Source: Myxocyprinus asiaticus
Taxonomy: Eukaryota > Chordata > Actinopteri > Cypriniformes > Catostomidae
Length of the DNA stretch: 64,000 bases
Assembly: GCF_019703515.2 (NCBI RefSeq)
Contig: NC_059346.1
Span: forward strand, 55,688,001-55,752,000
Direction: 5' to 3'
A program made the translations under genes and the position numbers. Below, piece after piece: positions 60,163 through 64,000 of this stretch (positions are counted from its first letter, which is position 1; each line of letters opens with the position of its first letter). The notes beneath the pieces are model-generated. The model saw nothing but the letters and a program-made list of their open reading frames with translations. It did no database searches and was not told the origin of the DNA.

Positions 60163-60471
60163 CTAGTGGCCATCCATCTTCCTCTTGATCACATTCCAGA
60201 GGTTTTCAATGGGGTTCAGGTCTGGAGATTGGGCTGGCCATGACAGCGTCTTGATCCGGTGACCCTCCACCCACACCTTGGTTGACCTGGCTGTGTGGCA
60301 TGAAGCATTGTCCTGCTGGAAAAACCAATCTTCAGAGTTGGGGAACATTGTCAGAGCATAAGGAAGACATTTTTCTTCCAGGATAACCTTGCATGTGGCT
60401 CGAGTCATGCGTCCTTCACAAAGACGAATCTGCCCGATTCCAGCCTTGCTGAAGCACCCCCAAATCATCAC
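60163..60471 (-). pseudogene. Tc1-family transposase, catalytic half
   Basis: It reads MMIWGCFSKAGIGQIRLCEG, then DWFFQQDNASCHTARSTKVW and LSWPAQSPDLNPIENLWNVI. FQQDNA gives the second catalytic Asp and PDLNPIENLW the final Glu (DD34E type). The frame ends in a stop at 60163. The first catalytic Asp and the DNA-binding half are not in frame; part of that sequence is on the opposite strand next to it. Confidence 0.88.
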
Positions 60472-60569
60472 CGATCCTCCACCTGGTCGTCTAATGGTTA
60501 GACGGAGACCTGGAGAAGCCTACAAGCCACAGTATCTCACACCCAGTGTGAAATTTGGTGGAGGATCGT
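60472..60569 (+). other. Inverted piece of the Tc1 transposase gene
   Basis: The plus strand reads RLMVRRRPGEAYKPQYLTPS and VKFGGGS, the sequence that should precede the catalytic half on the minus strand. The inverted 12-mers cgatcctccacc (60472) and ggtggaggatcg (60557) bracket it, so the segment has been flipped. Confidence 0.78.
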
Positions 60570-61116
60570 ATATATGCCAGCATTTTGCACCACTTCTGTA
60601 GAGTATATTTATACCTTTTTGGTTGTTTTGTGTTTCAAAATAGTTTTACTGTTTAAATTATTGCTGAAAAGTCAATAACTAGCATGTTTAAAAGTACAGA
60701 TATGTTGTTGAAGATGGCTTTTATGATAGATAGCCTAGTTTAGATGTCATGAACTATTTTTGTCCTGTAGTTTTTTTAGTTTGTTTTTTTTTAGCTGAGA
60801 CTTTAAGGTATCTGTCTAGAAACTGACTTTCAAAAATAAATCTACCCTAAGAAATGGTTACTAAAGTAAAATGTGTGGCAACTAGCCCCGCTTTCATGTT
60901 CATTAGAATGGCGCTATCACGAGCGCTTTAACATCAACTCAAGTAGAATTTGTTCCGAGAGACAAAAGCAAGCACATAACATGCTTTTGAATAATTTTCC
61001 CATTAGTAAAATGGTAACGTATTGCACAAGTTTGATAAACTTGTATGTTAGCAAACAAAAATGATGGAGTTTTAGACTGTGTTGTTGACATACAGCTTAA
61101 ATGGCCTATCACTGCC

Positions 61117-61523
61117 TTAAAGATGCTGTAAGCAATTATTTTTGGAATGGTATGCAGAAAATTATCCTTCTCCCTGAAAAGTAACACTGAAATAAGTGTC
61201 CTGAGACATCTTTCCGGTCTCTGTGACAGCACTAGACTGTGTAAACAGCAACAAAAATGTGACACAGGCCGCAGAACTTTGACGTGCTTTCTGCCTGTCA
61301 GTCATTTTGCACTTTCTCATAGTGTAGTTGTAGTTGAATGGGAACATTCAGGCTTAATGTCATATTCAGATTCATAACAGCTGAGGGCGCTATTTTGCCA
61401 CTGTTGTGTTTGACAACCGTGAGAAGATGCACTTGGTGTTTTGGAAAGAGGGGGCGTGTTTAATTCAACGGCTCAGTCTCCTGGAAGTTCCAGAACGGCT
61501 AAAATCACTTACAGCACCTTTAA
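61117..61523. mobile_element. TTAA-flanked MITE, about 410 bp
   Basis: The left end ttaaagatgctgtaagcaat pairs with the right end cacttacagcacctttaa. TTAA on both sides. Confidence 0.78.
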
Positions 61524-61733
61524 GCGATGATTTATGTATGGTTTGTTTGTACCTGATGAAAGAAGTAGCTAAAATCATCTTGGTCATGTATTGTAAGATG
61601 GTGGTTGCTGTTGCTGATCATTTACCTGGTCCAATCGGGTTGATCAGGTCATACCAGTTTAAGTTTGTCAAGCTGGTGGTTTGTTGGCAGTCCAAAGTGA
61701 TGTACAAGGTCCCTGGTAGTCAGCTTCCTTCTA

Positions 61734-61736
<3 letters not shown>

Positions 61737-61765
<29 letters not shown>

Positions 61766-61773
61766 TAATAATA
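61737..61773. repeat. (AAT)n microsatellite
   Basis: Trinucleotide run ending in aacaataataataaa. Confidence 0.9.
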
Positions 61774-61774
61774 A

Positions 61775-61940
61775 AACAGCCTAAGCCAGCCTAAGGTGGT
61801 TTAGGTACACCAGATGGCCTCCTAGCCTGACCAGCAGACAAGAGCCCAGAACCTCTCTAAAACCATTAAACCAGACCAACCTGACCAATTTAAACCCAGC
61901 AAACCACCTTATTCTGGTTAATATATTTTTTCCAGCAGGG
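61775..61940. mobile_element. Degraded MITE related to 9784-9999
   Basis: Rich in ccagc and accagac motifs with tccagcaggg near the right end. No clear terminal repeats. Confidence 0.4.
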
Positions 61941-62181
61941 CTGGAGCAGTTAGAAACAGTTCCTAGTAAAAATACAAATAAACTGAATGAGTTTTAAATA
62001 ATTAAAAGTTATTGGAAATCTGGTTTATTAGAAGCTCATGAAGATATTCTCTTATCATCAGAGTCTGCAGCGGAAACTGACACAGAGCCCATTCACTGAT
62101 AGGCCTACTATAAATAAACGAGTTGCCCCCCCCCACCCCCCACACACACACGACTCTCTCCTGTTCCTTTTTCTCTCATAC

Positions 62182-62227
62182 CAATTCCTCCAAGGCAAAC
62201 TTTCCTGACTAGCCTCTTGAATCTCTT
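62182..62227 (-). other. Exon-like segment, unidentified (46 nt, minus strand)
   Basis: A strong pyrimidine tract CTCTCTCTTTTTTCTCAG precedes it and GTATGAG follows. In phase 0 it reads KRFKRLVRKVCLGGI plus one base. Short, with no family match, so chance is possible. Confidence 0.22.
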
Positions 62228-62231
62228 CTGA

Positions 62232-63592
62232 GAAAAAAGAGAGAGAAGATAAAGGAACGAGTGAGAGAGATGAGTTCTTGCTGTTTGACATGCTGTAAAG
62301 TGCTGTAGTGTATCTATTTAACGGCATAATTATAGATACATATTGTAAGTAACGTGTTTGAGTAATTCAGAGAAATGATACACAAGGAATGTACTGTATG
62401 TACATAAGGAACATAGCATACATTTCTAGTATGCATTGTTATTTAATGTTTTAATTGTTTTAATATATATATATATATATTCAACTCACAGTACAAATAA
62501 AATGTATCACAATTTAAAGGAACCTTTTGAAGCTAATAAAGACTTTTCCCCTCCTTCTTCTTTGTCTCCTCTCGTTTTTTTGTCATTGCATGTCACTCAC
62601 AGCACAGACATTTTCTCAAGGTCACAGCTTGTAATTAATTGTAAGGTACTGATTGTGAACATTCATGTGCATCATGATAGAAAAAGTGATAATAGTACTT
62701 GTGGAAAAGCCCAACTATCAATATGCTGAACTGATTCCTGTTGGGACTCGATGAAGTTAAAGCCCAAGGGGCTCATCTTGCCTGAGATCAAACCATTTAA
62801 ACAGAAACACACAAAAAACAACCGGTAATTTAGCCTTTTCAAAGCAAAAAACTATTTATTTTAGCAGATGATCAGACAATATAAAGGCACTAACTGAATT
62901 CGTTGAGATTAAACTGGTACTGAAACTGCACAACATTTTCACATCTGACAAATGACATGATTTTCAAAATCAAGATTTTAGGTTAAAATGTTTATATTAA
63001 TGTATCAATTCCTGTTGGGATCCTTATTAGCGATATTGTTGAGGTTAATTTTCAAAAGATTTCCCATTTAGAAATGGATTCTACAAGACTCAAATCTAAA
63101 TTCATGACCAGTCGTTTTTGAAAGTATACCCCAATTATAAAATGTCAATATATTTAAAAAGTATTTCATATCCACATCGTTCATTTTGATTTCAGAGTTC
63201 ACGATGAGGACAGTCGAACCACAGGAAAATTTGCACATTTGCTTGAAACTGATAAATTATGCAAAAGCTATTTTAATTGATAATTGCATGCCCATTGAAA
63301 ATTGAGTGCTCTTTGCTGTCCATCCAAATGATGAAAATACAAGAGAAAAATGATAAGCTTTTTTCTTTTTTGTTTTTTGAGAACCAAAAATCTCATGTCA
63401 TTATTATTTTTAAAAAAAGGTCATGAGCTATAAGCATTTTTTTTTTAGCTTCTTAAAGCCAGTTCCTATCTGACCCAGATCTGTAGTGTGGGTCACAGCT
63501 GGTGTCCCATCGGCTCGGGTGGGTTGGCCCGCAGTGATGCAGAGAGTAATGTGGCAAAGATGGCATCGAGCATGACACAGGACATAACTCAC
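62232..63592. other. Upstream sequence, no gene seen
   Basis: AT-rich with (AT)n at 62463-62482 and poly(T) near 63363 and 63438. Segment 63450-63590 is GC-richer and unclassified. Confidence 0.35.
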
Positions 63593-63664
63593 TCCATCAT
63601 AAATTAAACAGTCAGGGTACTGATTAAAAGGCCCAGGAGAATTGACATCATACCTATTCTGAAC
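63593..63664 (-). other. Exon-like segment, unidentified (72 nt, minus strand)
   Basis: Acceptor TTTTGCCTTCCACAG and donor ATGGA|GTGAGTTA bracket 24 codons in phase 0-0, reading VQNRYDVNSPGPFNQYPDCL then IYDG. The open frame also continues to 63428 without splicing. No family recognised. Confidence 0.3.
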
Positions 63665-64000
63665 CTGTGGAAGGCAAAACTGAGTAACTACACATTTAGT
63701 CAAAATTGAGTTATGACTGAAATAGGGTGAGACTATGATCTGTTCCAGACAGGTTTGACTCAACTACTGTTCAGATTCAGAGAAAACAGTAGTGTGAAAA
63801 TTGGACGATTTCACTTTTGTCTGGACAATAACAAAGCTTTGAAGTCATTTTTTCCCCAGTTTCAATGTTTGCGTAGTTACTGGGTTTTGGATTTGTGAGG
63901 CTTATTGTCTAGTCCCGTCTGTCTTAATGCTGCTTTCAGCCTCACAGATAATGCAGATTTGCATTTAATTATGCCCAGTTTTCAGGATTAATGTGCATAC

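Larger units (their letters stand above)
59711..60600 (-). mobile_element. Tc1-like transposon, degraded, with internal inversion
   Basis: The left end tacagctcttgaaattgaaa plus ttaagagaccactgc is a Tc1-like terminal repeat. The minus strand encodes the transposase catalytic half. Beyond 60484 the order is disturbed and the other inverted repeat is not found. Confidence 0.8.

Noticed and set aside
63428..63763. 111-residue unspliced minus-strand gene
   Set aside because: The C-terminal part is low in recognisable features and ends KKLKKKCL in a poly(A)-like tract. The splice-bounded 72-nt part is more plausible, and even that is unproven.
1..64000. A previously undescribed multi-gene system
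   Set aside because: The window holds one identifiable host gene in a repeat-rich vertebrate locus. Nothing resembles a defence island, biosynthetic cluster or other coordinated gene set.

Overview
This is a stretch of vertebrate genome, most likely from a cyprinid-type teleost fish. It is AT-rich, has long introns with GT-AG splice sites, carries many microsatellites, and is packed with fish-type transposable elements (Tc1-like, hAT-like, TTAA-flanked foldback MITEs, a tRNA-derived SINE, L1- and L2-type LINEs, a DIRS element and a Gypsy element). Species is inferred from this repeat content only. There is no operon-like or prokaryotic structure.

The one host gene I can assemble is on the minus strand and fills about 0.2-46.6 kb. 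It is an integrin alpha subunit with an inserted I (von Willebrand A) domain, of the leukocyte alphaM/alphaX/alphaL class. I placed 26 exons from splice sites, reading phase and family motifs. They run from a signal-peptide exon at 46.6 kb to a membrane-proximal ectodomain exon at 0.2 kb, and join into 2,946 nt (982 codons) with every phase consistent. The transmembrane and cytoplasmic exons lie beyond the left edge. The beta-propeller, the I domain with all MIDAS residues, and the thigh and calf regions are recognisable. Two oddities are a fifth FG-GAP repeat that has lost its calcium loop and a GC-AG intron.

The introns are large mainly because of insertions. Intron 3 (34.3-43.4 kb) holds a minisatellite of about 100 units of 33 bp (37.9-41.96 kb), itself interrupted by a DNA transposon with a MADF-type exon, plus a SINE-in-MITE-in-Tc1 nest. 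Intron 5 (24.0-32.5 kb) holds a broken DIRS tyrosine-recombinase retroelement, split by an 8-bp-TSD insertion, followed by an L1 fragment. Intron 10 (16.6-22.6 kb) holds a Gypsy element with identifiable LTRs, a 5-bp TSD and the uncommon integrase-before-reverse-transcriptase order of Gmr1-like elements, and a MITE split by a SINE. Intron 18 holds a three-level nest of DNA elements.

The right-hand 17 kb (46.6-64 kb) lies upstream of the integrin. It is mostly repeats: a second L1 copy with a different deletion, a degraded Tc1 transposase with an internal inversion, and several MITEs. Three short exon-like segments on the minus strand (63.6, 62.2 and 58.6 kb) have good splice sites and mutually compatible phases, so a second, unidentified gene may be present there.
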